A DNA stretch of 64,000 nucleotides from Dyella nitratireducens (GCF_014642835.1 NZ_BMJA01000001.1:2080943-2144942), one strand, 5' to 3'; shown: positions 1 to 9,897, counted from the first letter of the stretch. Numbers and translations: made by a program. The notes: generated by a model not told the origin, from the sequence alone.

Positions 1-236
1 CCGGGGCTTCATTCTTTTCCTCGCTCGCAACGCAACGACAACACGCAACGGCATTCCAATTGTCGTAGCAGGCCAAGAATTTGTGATCGCGGGCCAAACG
101 TGTAAAGCGGAGGCGATGCGCGTTATGGCGCGCGGTAATGTGAAAAAAACATTCGCATTGCCGAACCGTTTTTCTGCACCTCCCGCTGGGCTTTGCCCGG
201 CGCGGATCGTTATTGCTCTTTGTTGGGGAGAAACCA

Positions 237-3200
237 ATGCATTGTCGTGAAAACAAGAATCTTCGATACAAGAAGATGGCCTGGGCCGTTACGTTCGCCC
301 TCGGCATGGGGAGCGGCGCCGTACTGGCGCAGAGTACGTCGGGTTCCATTTACGGCACCGCCGATCTGAGCGCGCAGGTATCGGTGGTCAACGAAGGCAG
401 CGGCGCCGCGCGCACGATGACCGTGGGCACGGATGGCCGTTACCAGTTCACCTCGCTGTTGCCCGGCAAATACCAGGTAAACCTAGTGGAAAACGGCAAG
501 ACCAGCAGCCAGGAAGTGACCGTGCTGGCCGGCCAGGGCGCCAACGTGAACCTTGCCACGGCAGCGGCGAAGAACCTCAGCACGATCAGCGTCACGGCCA
601 ACTCGATGGCATCGGTCGACGTATCGTCGGTACAGACCAACACGGTGATCACCGCCGAGCAGATGAAGACGCTGCCGATCGAGAAGAACGTGACGGCGGT
701 TGCACTGCTCACACCAGGTGCGGTGAAAGGTGACTCCTATTTCGGCAACCTCGCTTCATTCGGCGGCTCGTCAGTCGCGGAAAACGCGTACTACGTGAAC
801 GGCTTCAACGTCACCAACCAGTTCGATTCGCTGAGCTTCTCGCAGGTGCCGTTCGAAGCGATCGACCAGGAATCGGTGCAGGATGGCGGTTACGGTGCGG
901 AATACGGCAACGCGACTGGCGGCGTGATTTCGGTCAACACCAAGCGCGGCACCAACGAGTGGAAAGGCGGCGTGGACATCACGTGGAACCCCGCCGAAAC
1001 CATGGCCAGCGAGCCGAACACGTATTTGAACAACGGCAACATGTCGTATTCGGCGCGCGGCAACAAGAACGCGTCAGTCGGCAATAACAGCAGCTGGAAC
1101 CCGATCGACTTCACCTCGCGCTGGAACGCGTGGGTCGGCGGTCCGCTGATCAAGGACAAGCTGTTCATGTTCGCGCTGGTCAGCCAGACCAAGACCGACT
1201 CCGATTACTACAACCCGATCACTCAGGCAGGCAGCGGCGGTTACCAGCAACAGGCCGAGAAAGACCCGTACTGGCTGTTGAAACTGGACTGGAACATCAA
1301 CGACAGCAACATCCTCGAGTACACCGGCTTCAACGACACTCGCCACTACACCACGGATGTCTATTACTCGGGCTTCACCGCCGACAACACGCCTTACCAC
1401 TATGACTACCAGGGCAAGGTCACTACCAAGTACGGCGGCCAGAACAACATCCTGAAGTACACCAGCTACATCACCGACGACTTCACGCTGACCGCGCAGT
1501 ACGGTGAGAACCGGAACAAGCGCTACAACACGGCGGTTGCCGCGGATGGCACGGTGGAAAGCTACGATGGCCTGATCACCAATGAAGCCTCCGGGTGCCC
1601 GGCGATCGTCGATGACCGCAATCCGGTGTTGGCCGGCACGGTTTCCCCGTATAGCCATTGCAACTTCGTGCCAGGCGGTTTCCTGACCGCCTACAACAGT
1701 GAGGACACGCGCAAGTCCTTCCGCCTCGATCTGGAGTGGAAGCTCGGTGATCACGACATCACCGGCGGCTGGACGCGTGACGTCACCACCTCGATGTATG
1801 GCCAAGCCTATGAAGGCGGCGCCTTGTGGGAATACTTGCCGGACAGCTCAACCTCCGGTGCAGCGGCTGACGAGAACTACGTTGAAAAAGTCGTCTTCAA
1901 CACCGGCGCCAAGGTCAGCGTGACCCAGCGCGCCGAGTACCTGCAGGACAACTGGCACGTCACGGACAACTTCCTGGCTCGCATTGGCGTGCGCAATGAC
2001 CAGTTCAACAACAAGAACGCGCTCGGCCAGACCTTCGTGCGGCAGGACCACAATCTGCAGCCGCGCCTCGGCTTCGCGTGGGACGTGCACGGTGATTCCA
2101 CACTGAAGGTCTACGGCAGCGCAGGCGATTATTCGCTGCCGATCGATGCGGGTGTGGCTGTTCGCGGTGCCGCGGCCTCGATCTACAGCTACCAGACTTT
2201 CAGCTACACCGGCGTCAATTCGACGACGGGCGTGCCGACCGGGCTGACCGCGCTCAGCCCGGTGGAATACGCCAATGCCGAAAGCGGCGTGGCGCCGGCG
2301 GCTTCCTCGTATGCGCCGCAAGGCCTGAAACCGTTCAAGCAGCGCGAGTTCATCCTCGGTGCGCAGCAGCAGTGGAATGACTGGACGCTGGGCATCAAGG
2401 GCATCGTGCGCCACGTGCTCACCGGCCTGGACGACGAATGCGATTTCCGTCCGATCGCCAAGTACGCCGACTCGGTCTATGGCTTCGACTACTCCACCAC
2501 CTCGTTGAGCCCCGCGTTGAACAATGGCGATGCCGTGGCGTCCACCCTCAACGGCTGCTTCATCAACAATCCGGGCAGCGGCGCCACGCTGTATCTGCCG
2601 CTGGATCCGAACAACCCGAGCAAGCTGTACAAGGTCGTGCTGAGCGGCAAGGACATCGGCGAGCCAACCTACAAGCGCAACTACTACGCGTTGGAATTCA
2701 CTGCCGAGCGCAACTTCAACAACAAGTACTACCTCAATGTGTCGTACACGCTGGCGCGCTCGTACGGCAACACCGAAGGCTTGGTGGACTCCAACATCGG
2801 CCAGGCGGATACCGGCACCTCCGAGCTGTTCGATTATCCGGAGCTGATGATCGGCAACAACGGCAACCAGACCAACGATCATCGCCACACGCTGAAAGCG
2901 TATGGCGCGTGGCGCATCACGGATCAGTGGCAGGTGGGCGCCAACCTGATCGGCCAGACCGGACGCCCGGAGAACTGCTATGGCGACGCACCGATCGACT
3001 CGGAAATCGCCGGCTACGGCTCCACGGGTGGTTCGCCGTATCTGTATTGCTATATCGACGGCGTCGGCCAGTACGTTGCACGCGGTTCGGCCGGCACCAC
3101 GCCGACGCTTTGGCAGCTGGATCTGAGCGGTTCGTACCATCCGCATTGGCTGAAGGGCCTGACCCTGCGCGCCACGGTGTTCAACGTGTTCAACAAGCAC

Positions 3201-3332
3201 ACGGTGCTGTCGGTGAACGAGAACCAGAATGCCAACAGCGGGGCGTCGTTGTATATCAATACGACGTATCTGACGGCGACGGGTTATCAGACGCCGCGGT
3301 ATCTGCAGTTGAATGCCGAGTATGACTTTTGA
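237..3332 (+). CDS. Oar-like TonB-dependent outer-membrane receptor with N-terminal carboxypeptidase-regulatory-like domain
   Basis: The protein has about 1031 residues. A signal peptide ends near ALGMGSGAVLAQ. A carboxypeptidase-regulatory-like beta-sandwich follows at about residues 35-110, with the motif GRYQFTSLLPGKYQV. Next come a TonB plug (roughly 120-240, with VITAEQMKTLPI and GAEYGNATGGVISVNTKRG) and a long beta barrel ending in the typical terminal aromatic, LNAEYDF. This architecture is that of Oar-like receptors, which import large ligands using TonB/ExbBD energy; the ligand cannot be read from sequence. The ATG at 237 is chosen because GGGGAG lies 6 bases upstream; a TTG at 213 also opens the frame. 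The gene stands alone and is followed by a strong terminator. The TonB system at 60.3-62.6 kb is a plausible energy source. Confidence 0.93.
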   Translation: MHCRENKNLRYKKMAWAVTFALGMGSGAVLAQSTSGSIYGTADLSAQVSVVNEGSGAARTMTVGTDGRYQFTSLLPGKYQVNLVENGKTSSQEVTVLAGQGANVNLATAAAKNLSTISVTANSMASVDVSSVQTNTVITAEQMKTLPIEKNVTAVALLTPGAVKGDSYFGNLASFGGSSVAENAYYVNGFNVTNQFDSLSFSQVPFEAIDQESVQDGGYGAEYGNATGGVISVNTKRGTNEWKGGVDITWNPAETMASEPNTYLNNGNMSYSARGNKNASVGNNSSWNPIDFTSRWNAWVGGPLIKDKLFMFALVSQTKTDSDYYNPITQAGSGGYQQQAEKDPYWLLKLDWNINDSNILEYTGFNDTRHYTTDVYYSGFTADNTPYHYDYQGKVTTKYGGQNNILKYTSYITDDFTLTAQYGENRNKRYNTAVAADGTVESYDGLITNEASGCPAIVDDRNPVLAGTVSPYSHCNFVPGGFLTAYNSEDTRKSFRLDLEWKLGDHDITGGWTRDVTTSMYGQAYEGGALWEYLPDSSTSGAAADENYVEKVVFNTGAKVSVTQRAEYLQDNWHVTDNFLARIGVRNDQFNNKNALGQTFVRQDHNLQPRLGFAWDVHGDSTLKVYGSAGDYSLPIDAGVAVRGAAASIYSYQTFSYTGVNSTTGVPTGLTALSPVEYANAESGVAPAASSYAPQGLKPFKQREFILGAQQQWNDWTLGIKGIVRHVLTGLDDECDFRPIAKYADSVYGFDYSTTSLSPALNNGDAVASTLNGCFINNPGSGATLYLPLDPNNPSKLYKVVLSGKDIGEPTYKRNYYALEFTAERNFNNKYYLNVSYTLARSYGNTEGLVDSNIGQADTGTSELFDYPELMIGNNGNQTNDHRHTLKAYGAWRITDQWQVGANLIGQTGRPENCYGDAPIDSEIAGYGSTGGSPYLYCYIDGVGQYVARGSAGTTPTLWQLDLSGSYHPHWLKGLTLRATVFNVFNKHTVLSVNENQNANSGASLYINTTYLTATGYQTPRYLQLNAEYDF

Positions 3333-3427
3333 TGGTGCTTGTGCCCTCCTCCGTTGTTTGCGGGGGAGGGATATCGCGCAAGTAGGCGTTGTTGGTTAGT
3401 TCGACAGTCTTGTCTTTCATTACAACA

Positions 3428-3457
3428 AAGGCCGCGGAATGCGGCCTTCTTTTTTAC
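3428..3457 (+). terminator. Rho-independent terminator of the Oar-like receptor gene
   Basis: An 8-bp stem (AAGGCCGC / GCGGCCTT) with loop GGAAT is followed by a T-rich tract (CTTTTTT). It lies about 95 bases past the receptor stop codon. A weaker GC-rich hairpin (CCCTCC... GGGAGGG) at about 3346-3368 precedes it. Confidence 0.85.
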
Positions 3458-3479
3458 CGATTCGGTGCCGAGGAAGTTT

Positions 3480-3791
3480 GCGTAGGTTGGGGTGCAAACC
3501 CTGAGATATCCCCACGTTTTTTGCGTTGTCCAAGCGGAAAAGTTGGAGTTCAGGTCACTGTTGTTTCAGAGCGAACCGTCATTCCGGCGAAGGCCGGAAT
3601 CCATGCTTCGCACTGGCGATGGATTCCGGCCTTCGCCGGAATGACGACTGGCTTCGAAACAAACTTCATGTAAACCCAGGACTTCTCCGGCATAACGGGC
3701 AAAAAACGTGGGGATATCTCAGGGTGCAAACCCCAACATCGCCATCGTCACTGGCATCACAACGTTGGGGTTTGCACCCCAACCTACGCAC
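3480..3791. repeat. Nested palindromic repeat mosaic (families A and C)
   Basis: The outer ends belong to family A: CGTAGGTTGGGGTGCAAA on the left at about 3481 and its reverse complement on the right, ending at about 3788. Inside lies a 26-bp inverted repeat at 3499-3524 and 3699-3724 (it contains GATATCCCCACGTTTTTT). Inside that is a family C pair at 3578-3645 (GTCATTCCGGCGAAGG... and its reverse complement). A further family A arm sits at 3722-3745. The block fills the gap between the convergent receptor and AraC genes. No gene is seen here. Confidence 0.85.
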
Positions 3792-3806
3792 TTTTTGGGA
3801 AATGGA

Positions 3807-4829
3807 TCAGGTTCCCGTCGACAACAGCCGCGCCCGATACCTGCTCGGCGATTCCCCCGTCCAACGGCGAAACGCCCGCGTGAGATTGGCCGGATCCGCA
3901 TAGCCCATGCGCACCGCGATTTCATCCATGCGCAGCACTGGATTCAGCACGTCGCGCAGCACGGCATCCTTGCGCGCATCATCGACCAGGCTGCGGAAAT
4001 TGAGACCCAGGCGCTGCAATTTGCGCTTCAGAGTGCGGCTGGACATGCACAGCATCTTGGCGGCCTCCTCGATGCCGGGATAGCCGGTGCGCTCATGGCC
4101 TTGCAGCAGATCCATCAACCGCACGACCAGATCATCGGAACGTCGCAAGCGGGCGCGCTCGCGTTCGCACTGGGCCTTGATGTAGCGCAGGGTGGAGGCA
4201 TTGGCGTTTGCCAAGGGCATATCCAAATCCGCCAGCGGAAGGCGGATCAGGCTCAGGTTGGTTTCAAAACGCGTCGTGACCAGGCGCTTGCGATAGCGTG
4301 CGTAATGCAGGGGTTCGGGGCCGCGATGCCAGATTTCCATATGGGGGAGCAGGCGTTGCGCGAGTTGTTCGCACAAGCGAGTGGTCATGGTCATCATGCG
4401 ATCCACTGCGCAGAAACGCATCGGCGCACGTGCCGCCAAGTCGTGCACGATCAATTCGGCAAAGCCATCGCGCTCGGTGAGGCGCAGATTGAACGTGGTG
4501 GTGCGCAGATCCAGAAAACCGGCCCAGAGTTCCAGCGCGTCACGCAAGGTGGCGCAGCTCATCAAGCCATAGCCAAGCATGCCGTGCCAGGTGACGGTGC
4601 TGTGCAGGCCGATCTGATAGCCAATGCCGGGATCGTTGGTCAGGCGTACGGCATTGGTGAGCAGCAACGCATCTTGCTGCGTGGTCAGGCGGCCGCTGTC
4701 TTCCAGCTGCTCCGCACGGATGCCGGTGCCGGACAGCGCCTGGTCGCGGGAAATGCCTTGCTGCTCGAGCAGTTGCAACAAGGCTACGGCGTATTCGACG
4801 TGAACGTCGTCTTTGTACAACTTGTGCAT
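3807..4829 (-). CDS. AraC family transcriptional regulator with arabinose-binding-type N-terminal domain
   Basis: The protein has 340 residues from the ATG at 4829, which has GGGG in the SD position; the frame stays open further upstream to 4949. Residues ~15-200 resemble the ligand-binding domain of the OruR/ArgR-like AraC branch (GIGYQIGLHSTVTWHGMLGYGLMS). The last ~100 residues form the two-helix-turn-helix AraC domain, with GYPGIEEAAKMLCMSSRTLKRKL and EIAVRMGYADPANLTRAFRRWTG. It probably responds to a small molecule, but no effector can be named. It lies 37 bases behind the 4867-5280 gene on the same strand, so the two may be co-transcribed. Confidence 0.9.
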   Translation of the reverse strand: MHKLYKDDVHVEYAVALLQLLEQQGISRDQALSGTGIRAEQLEDSGRLTTQQDALLLTNAVRLTNDPGIGYQIGLHSTVTWHGMLGYGLMSCATLRDALELWAGFLDLRTTTFNLRLTERDGFAELIVHDLAARAPMRFCAVDRMMTMTTRLCEQLAQRLLPHMEIWHRGPEPLHYARYRKRLVTTRFETNLSLIRLPLADLDMPLANANASTLRYIKAQCERERARLRRSDDLVVRLMDLLQGHERTGYPGIEEAAKMLCMSSRTLKRKLQRLGLNFRSLVDDARKDAVLRDVLNPVLRMDEIAVRMGYADPANLTRAFRRWTGESPSRYRARLLSTGT

Positions 4830-4866
4830 GCTGCTACCCCACAAAAAAGTTACTTCGGTATTGGTC

Positions 4867-5280
4867 TTATCGATGGCTTCCATGCACCAGGCGCGGTCGC
4901 GCACGGTCTTGCACGGCATGCATCCGCACGCCGTAGGTATCCAGCTCACGCAATAGCCGATCGGTCTCGCCGGCCGTCACCAGCTCGTCGGCCGTCTTGC
5001 GGCCGCATGGCTCAATCGGGCAGTTGAAGTACCAGTCGATCGCTTGTTCCAGATCGCGCCGCTGCGCTTGCGCCACATCCAGCACGCTGAGCAGTTCGTC
5101 GGAAAACTGCCGCCATGACACGCGCGTGCCGCGGCGGATCCAGCGCTTGAGCAGTGCGTCTTCGGTCATGCCCAGTGACGCGGCAAGGCGTACGCAGGAC
5201 ACGATGCCGGTGGCCGGGTCGTAGATGTCTGCCAGGAACTGGAGAAATTCGTTGGCGACTTTGCGTTGGGCGAAGACCAT
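4867..5280 (-). CDS. Protein resembling MbcA/ParS/Xre-type antitoxins (DUF2384-like C-terminus)
   Basis: The protein has 137 residues, and the ATG at 5280 is preceded by AAGGA. The C-terminal half (DLEQAIDWYFNCPIEPCG, then KTADELVTAGETDRLLREL) has the pattern of the toxin-binding domain of the MbcA/ParS/Xre antitoxin family: a short helix, a G-K-T-P-like turn, and a final helix. The N-terminal part (RLAASLGMTEDALLKRWIRRG) looks like a helix-turn-helix. No RES-type toxin is next to it; its neighbours are an AraC regulator downstream and a divergent sensor kinase. It could be an orphan antitoxin or a stand-alone DNA-binding protein. The family assignment is from pattern only. Confidence 0.6.
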   Translation of the reverse strand: MVFAQRKVANEFLQFLADIYDPATGIVSCVRLAASLGMTEDALLKRWIRRGTRVSWRQFSDELLSVLDVAQAQRRDLEQAIDWYFNCPIEPCGRKTADELVTAGETDRLLRELDTYGVRMHAVQDRARPRLVHGSHR

Positions 5281-5449
5281 CGGCGCTTGTCCTTCGGCAC
5301 CGCAGGTGGCGCCGCATGGGCCAAGCTTTGAGCAGGACTGTGCAGGAAATTTGGAGATTCCGTGGAATCATCCGCTTGCGCTTGAATCTGTCCGGACAAA
5401 CGGCGCTAATGACGGCGGGGACAACATCCACGACATTTTGTTCAACACC

Positions 5450-7018
5450 ATGCGTACTGGGCTCACTGCCAAGCTGTTTTTTGCGATGCTCGCCGTCGCC
5501 GTATTCGCCGTGCTGGCGATGGGCGTGGCTGCGCGCATGAGTTTCAATCGCGGTTTTCTGGGCTACCTCGCCGAGCAGGAAACCGAGCGCATGCAAAGCG
5601 TGGCCGCGTCGCTGGCCACGGCATACCGTGAACACGGCAGCTGGGATTTCCTGCGCAACAACCCGCATGCATGGTTGGACGCCATGCGGCCTGGTCATTT
5701 TTCCGGCATGCCGCCGCCGCATGCCTTCAGCGACCAGGAACCGCCGGATCACCCGCCGCCCGATGCGTCGGGTGGACAGGGGCCGCCCGATGGCCATGGC
5801 TCACCACCGGGCCAATCGCCGCCGGCTCAGCCACCGAATCATCAGGATGATCATGGGCCACCCGATTTCCAGGGGCCGCCCGGGCTGATGCACATGGATG
5901 CGCCCGGTTCGGTCTCCGTGCTTACCGGCACCGATTTTCGTTTCGCCTTGCTGGATGCGCAGAACCAGTTGCTGTTTGGCAACCCCGCCGCGGTCACGGC
6001 CGCGCATGCGGTGAAGCAGGCGATCGTGGTGAACGGTCGTACCGTCGGCTGGCTGATGATGCTGCCTTTGCGCGACGTCACCGAAACCGGCGACGTACGT
6101 TTTGAGCGTGGGCAATATCACGCCAGTTGGATCATCGGCATTACCGCGCTGCTGCTCGCCGCTTTGCTGGCGATCTGGCTTGCGCGCACGCTGCTGACGC
6201 CCGTACACCGCATCGCCAAGGCCACGCACGCACTCGCAGAAGGCAACTACGCCACGCGCGTGGAAACCACCTCGCATGACGAACTGGGCCAGCTTGCGCG
6301 CGATTTCAACCAGCTTGCCATCGCGCTGGAGAAAACCCAGCGCGCACGGCGCCAGTTCGTCGCCGACATTTCGCACGAGCTACGCACGCCACTGGCGATC
6401 ATGCGTGGCGAACTGGAAGCACTGGAAGATGGCGTACGCCGCTTCGACAAGGACGCCATCACGTCCCTGCAAAGCGAAGTGGGCATGCTGAGCAAGCTGA
6501 TCGACGATCTGTATCAGCTGACCCTGGCCGACGTGGGCACCATGATCTATCGCAAGGTGGATGTGGATCTGCCGAAGCTGCTCGAAGGCGTCGCCGACAC
6601 GTTTCGCGACCGCTTCCGTCGTACCGACGTCGATCTGCAATTGAACCTGCCCACATCGCCTGCGCTGGTGAACGCCGATGAAGGCCGCCTGCAACAGCTG
6701 TTCGTGAACCTGTTCGAGAACAGCGCGCGCTACACCGATGCCGGCGGTGCGCTGCGTGTGAGTTGCCGGGTCATGGCCGACAGCGTCGTGGTCGACCTGA
6801 TGGATTCGGCGCCAGGTGTGGACGAGGCCAATCTTCCGCGCCTGTTCGAGCGCTTTTACCGCGAGGAGAGCTCGCGCAATCGCGCCAGTGGCGGTGCCGG
6901 ACTGGGACTGGCGATTTCACGCGCCATCGTGGAAGCGCACCACGGCACGATTGACGCGCATCCTTCGCCACTGGGCGGCCTGTGGCTGACCGTGCGCCTG
7001 CCATTGGAGAATGCATGA
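5450..7018 (+). CDS. Sensor histidine kinase (BaeS-like) with proline-rich periplasmic region
   Basis: The protein has 522 residues. It has a TM helix at about 6-28 and a periplasmic sensor region that includes an unusual stretch (~85-150) rich in Pro, His, Asp and Gly. A second TM follows at about 225-245 and a HAMP domain at about 246-300. The phosphoacceptor box ISHELRTP has His309, and an HATPase domain has N-box [14 protein letters not shown] and G-box [19 protein letters not shown]. Such kinases respond to envelope stress or metals; the His/Asp-rich insert could bind metal (inference). The start at 5450 ([10 protein letters not shown]) is preferred although its SD is weak, because the frame upstream to 5225 codes for nothing membrane-like. 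The response regulator follows immediately. Confidence 0.92.
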   Translation: MRTGLTAKLFFAMLAVAVFAVLAMGVAARMSFNRGFLGYLAEQETERMQSVAASLATAYREHGSWDFLRNNPHAWLDAMRPGHFSGMPPPHAFSDQEPPDHPPPDASGGQGPPDGHGSPPGQSPPAQPPNHQDDHGPPDFQGPPGLMHMDAPGSVSVLTGTDFRFALLDAQNQLLFGNPAAVTAAHAVKQAIVVNGRTVGWLMMLPLRDVTETGDVRFERGQYHASWIIGITALLLAALLAIWLARTLLTPVHRIAKATHALAEGNYATRVETTSHDELGQLARDFNQLAIALEKTQRARRQFVADISHELRTPLAIMRGELEALEDGVRRFDKDAITSLQSEVGMLSKLIDDLYQLTLADVGTMIYRKVDVDLPKLLEGVADTFRDRFRRTDVDLQLNLPTSPALVNADEGRLQQLFVNLFENSARYTDAGGALRVSCRVMADSVVVDLMDSAPGVDEANLPRLFERFYREESSRNRASGGAGLGLAISRAIVEAHHGTIDAHPSPLGGLWLTVRLPLENA

Positions 7019-7019
7019 C

Positions 7020-7727
7020 ATGGAGACCTCGTCGACTGAGAGCAGACCGCCGGCACTCGCGCGCATCCTGATGGTGGAAGACGAGCCCAAGCTGGCCGCC
7101 GTCGTCGGCGACTACCTGCGCGCGGGCGGTTACGAATCCAGCTGGGTGGCTGACGGCCGCGAAGCGATTCCCGCGATCAAGGCGCAACAACCCGATCTGG
7201 TGCTGCTCGACCTGATGCTGCCCGGGCGCGATGGGCTGGACATCTGTCGTGAGCTGCGCAGCTTCAGCGACATACCCATCATCATGCTGACCGCACGCGT
7301 GGAAGAGATCGACCGCCTGCTGGGATTGGAACTGGGCGCGGACGATTACATCTGCAAGCCGTTCAGTCCACGCGAAGTGGTGGCGCGGGTAAAAGCCATT
7401 CTGCGGCGCGCGCGTAGCGGCAATGAACCAAGCAGCAACACGGCGTTGCGCATCGATGAAGCCACGCACAGCGCCGTGTTCCACAACCTGCCGCTGGAGC
7501 TTACGCCAGTGGAATTTCGCCTGTTGAAAACCTTGGCCGCCAACCCCGGCCGCGTGTTCTCACGCGATCGGCTGCTCGACAATCTCTATCTTGATCACCG
7601 CGTGGTAACAGACCGCACCGTCGACAGCCATATCAAGAATCTACGTCGCAAATTGGAACAGGCAGCACCCGGCCAAGATCCGATTCGCTCGATCTATGGA
7701 GTAGGCTACAAGCTGGAAATCGAGTGA
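7020..7727 (+). CDS. OmpR/BaeR-type DNA-binding response regulator
   Basis: The protein has about 235 residues. The receiver domain carries the acidic pair in MVEDEPK, the phosphoacceptor Asp in [14 protein letters not shown], Thr in [10 protein letters not shown] and Lys in [12 protein letters not shown]. The winged-helix C-terminal domain ([20 protein letters not shown]... [18 protein letters not shown]) ends with the usual GVGYKLE. It is the cognate partner of the kinase just upstream. The ATG at 7020 sits 9 bases from GGAGA and 1 base beyond the kinase stop; an alternative ATG at 7011 overlaps the kinase. The following monooxygenase, 45 bases on, may belong to the same transcript. Confidence 0.94.
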   Translation: METSSTESRPPALARILMVEDEPKLAAVVGDYLRAGGYESSWVADGREAIPAIKAQQPDLVLLDLMLPGRDGLDICRELRSFSDIPIIMLTARVEEIDRLLGLELGADDYICKPFSPREVVARVKAILRRARSGNEPSSNTALRIDEATHSAVFHNLPLELTPVEFRLLKTLAANPGRVFSRDRLLDNLYLDHRVVTDRTVDSHIKNLRRKLEQAAPGQDPIRSIYGVGYKLEIE

Positions 7728-7772
7728 CGGCAGGCGCGGTTTCGCGCGGTTGGATCCCTTCGCGAGGTGCAT

Positions 7773-9362
7773 ATGACACGCTGCGATGTGCTGATCATCG
7801 GCGCAGGCCCGACAGGCCTGGTGCTGGCGCTATGGCTGACCAAGCTTGGCGTAAAGCTGCACATTATCGACAAGACTTCCACGCCAGGCACGACATCGCG
7901 CGCCCTGGCCGTGCAAGCGCGCACGCTGGAACTCTATCGACAGCTCGATTTGGCCGATGCCGTTATTGCAAACGGCCATAAGGTGCCCGCTGTCAATCTA
8001 TGGGTGAAGGGTGAACGGAAAGCTCGGGTGATGTTCGAGACGATCGGTTCGGATCTCACGCCGTTTCCGTTCCTGCACATCTTTCCGCAGGATCAGCACG
8101 AACGTCTATTGATCGAACGGCTGGAGCAACTGGGCGTATCAGTACAGCGAGAGACCGAGCTGCTGCGCTTTGCCGACGAAGGCGACCGCGTGCTCGCGAC
8201 GCTGCGTGGCCCGGACGGTGCTGAGCAGACATGGGAAACACAGTATCTCGCCGGCTGCGACGGCGCGCGTTCGCAGGTGCGCGAAACGCTGGGCACGGGC
8301 TTTCCTGGCGGCACGTACAAGCAGGTGTTCTACGTGGCCGACGTGGATGCATCGGGGCCTTCGCTGGATGGTCAGTTTCACATCGATCTGGACGAGGCGG
8401 ATTTCCTGGCGGTGTTTCCCTTGGCCGGCGAAGGCCATGCGCGCCTGATCGGCACCGTGCGCGACGAACGCGCGGAGCACCCTGAAACGCTGCGCTTCGA
8501 AAACGTAAGCCAGCGCGCCATCGAACATTTGAAAGTCACCGTGAAGCAGGTGCATTGGTTTTCCACCTACCGCGTGCATCATCGCGTGACCGAGCATTTT
8601 CGGCACGGCCGGGCGTTTCTGCTCGGCGATGCGGCGCACATCCACAGCCCGGCCGGCGGACAAGGCATGAATACCGGCATTGGCGATGCGATAAACCTCG
8701 CGTGGAAACTTGCTGCCGCCGTCACGGGTCAGGCATCGGATGATCTGCTGGATAGTTACGAGGCAGAACGCATTGGCTTTGCGCATCGCCTGGTTGCCAC
8801 CACGGATCGTGTATTTACGTTTGCCACCGCCGAAGGCAGGATCGCCGACATCGTGCGTACCCGGCTGGCGCCGGTGGTAATTCCGACCGTGCTGCGTTTC
8901 GATGCCATGCGCGAATTCCTGTTTCGCACGGTGTCACAAATCACCTTGAATTATCGCGGGTGTCCGTGGAGCGAAGGTTCGGCCGGCGAGGTACATGGCG
9001 GAGATCGTCTACCGTGGGCCGCAGCCGGCGATCGCGACAACTTCTCCACGCTGGCGGCCATGACTTGGCAGGTGCACGTGTATGGCAGCGCGAATGCGGC
9101 TTTGCGCGAATGGTGCGTCCAGCAGGACATGCCGCTGCACGTCTTCGATTGGCAGCCGGAACATCAAGCTGCGGGTTTTGCGCGCGATGCGCTCTACCTG
9201 ATTCGGCCGGATACCTATGTGGCCATGGCCGATCCACAGGGCAGACCGGAAGCCGTAGACAATTATTTTACGAGGCATGGCATTAAGCTCAGGCCAGCGC
9301 ACGCGATCCTTTCCGCCCGATCCGATAACGTTGCGCACACAGGGGCTCTCCATGAATCCTGA
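7773..9362 (+). CDS. FAD-dependent aromatic-ring monooxygenase (PheA/TfdB/rifampicin-monooxygenase-like)
   Basis: The protein has about 529 residues. The N-terminal dinucleotide fold has GAGPTGL; a middle DG motif is present (AGCDGARSQVRE); and the second FAD motif reads LGDAAHIHSPAGGQGMNTG with D-A-I-N-L-A-W-K-L after it. These are the signatures of class A flavoprotein hydroxylases that use NAD(P)H and oxygen to hydroxylate phenolic or polyketide substrates. Some members inactivate antibiotics, but the substrate here is unknown. The start at ATG 7773 has GCGAGG just upstream; GTG 7767 is also open. Its stop overlaps the next gene by 11 bases, indicating coupling. Confidence 0.9.
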   Translation: MTRCDVLIIGAGPTGLVLALWLTKLGVKLHIIDKTSTPGTTSRALAVQARTLELYRQLDLADAVIANGHKVPAVNLWVKGERKARVMFETIGSDLTPFPFLHIFPQDQHERLLIERLEQLGVSVQRETELLRFADEGDRVLATLRGPDGAEQTWETQYLAGCDGARSQVRETLGTGFPGGTYKQVFYVADVDASGPSLDGQFHIDLDEADFLAVFPLAGEGHARLIGTVRDERAEHPETLRFENVSQRAIEHLKVTVKQVHWFSTYRVHHRVTEHFRHGRAFLLGDAAHIHSPAGGQGMNTGIGDAINLAWKLAAAVTGQASDDLLDSYEAERIGFAHRLVATTDRVFTFATAEGRIADIVRTRLAPVVIPTVLRFDAMREFLFRTVSQITLNYRGCPWSEGSAGEVHGGDRLPWAAAGDRDNFSTLAAMTWQVHVYGSANAALREWCVQQDMPLHVFDWQPEHQAAGFARDALYLIRPDTYVAMADPQGRPEAVDNYFTRHGIKLRPAHAILSARSDNVAHTGALHES

Positions 9363-9897
9363 AGAATCCATGCGCACCAAGCGGTCCGCATCGACACGCG
9401 ACGACGCCATCGATACCTATACCAAGGTAGCGAGTATCGCGGTTGCGATCGGCGGCTGGGCGGTGGGCATGTACGCCGGCTTCAATGTGCTGGTGCCGCT
9501 GGTGGCCACCGCGGTTGTGTGGCTGGCGGGCAGGCATCTTTTCAGTGAGCCCAAGCAGATCATGCTTCCTGCGTTCTGCGTGCAGGCCGGACATCTGGTG
9601 TGGTTCGTGGTGGTTGCGGCAGCCAGCCGCGAGCTGATGAATCCCCATCTGATCGACATCGTGTGGCTGTCGATCGGCCTGGCGTGGCTGTGGCTACGTC
9701 CGGGCAAGTCGGCGCTGTATGTGCTGATGGTCTACCAGCTGCTGGCGCTGCCCTACAACCTGTTGCAGTTTTCGCAGGCGGATTTCGGCACCACGGCGAA
9801 CAAGGTGTTGCTGGTGCACGTTATCTGGCGATGCATTGCGCTGTTTTACATGGCACGGATGTTTTACCGCTTGGGTAAGCCGGTTCAATCCAATTAA
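9352..9897 (+). CDS. Small integral membrane protein, function unknown
   Basis: The protein has about 181 residues. After a charged N-terminus (MNPEESMRTKRSAS), five or six hydrophobic stretches span nearly the whole length (VASIAVAIGGWAVGMYAG; VLVPLVATAVVWLAG; VQAGHLVWFVVVAAASRE; IDIVWLSIGLAWLWL; LYVLMVYQLLALPYNLL). The gene begins inside the monooxygenase gene (11-base overlap), so the two are probably made together. I do not recognise a named family. ATG 9352 has GGGG upstream; ATG 9370 is an alternative. Confidence 0.75.
   Translation: MNPEESMRTKRSASTRDDAIDTYTKVASIAVAIGGWAVGMYAGFNVLVPLVATAVVWLAGRHLFSEPKQIMLPAFCVQAGHLVWFVVVAAASRELMNPHLIDIVWLSIGLAWLWLRPGKSALYVLMVYQLLALPYNLLQFSQADFGTTANKVLLVHVIWRCIALFYMARMFYRLGKPVQSN

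Noticed and set aside
1074-3325. Long open frames antisense or shifted within the Oar-like receptor gene
   Set aside because: They are Arg/Val/Ala-rich, lack ribosome-binding sites and family features, and lie wholly within a well-supported gene; they are GC-rich shadow frames.
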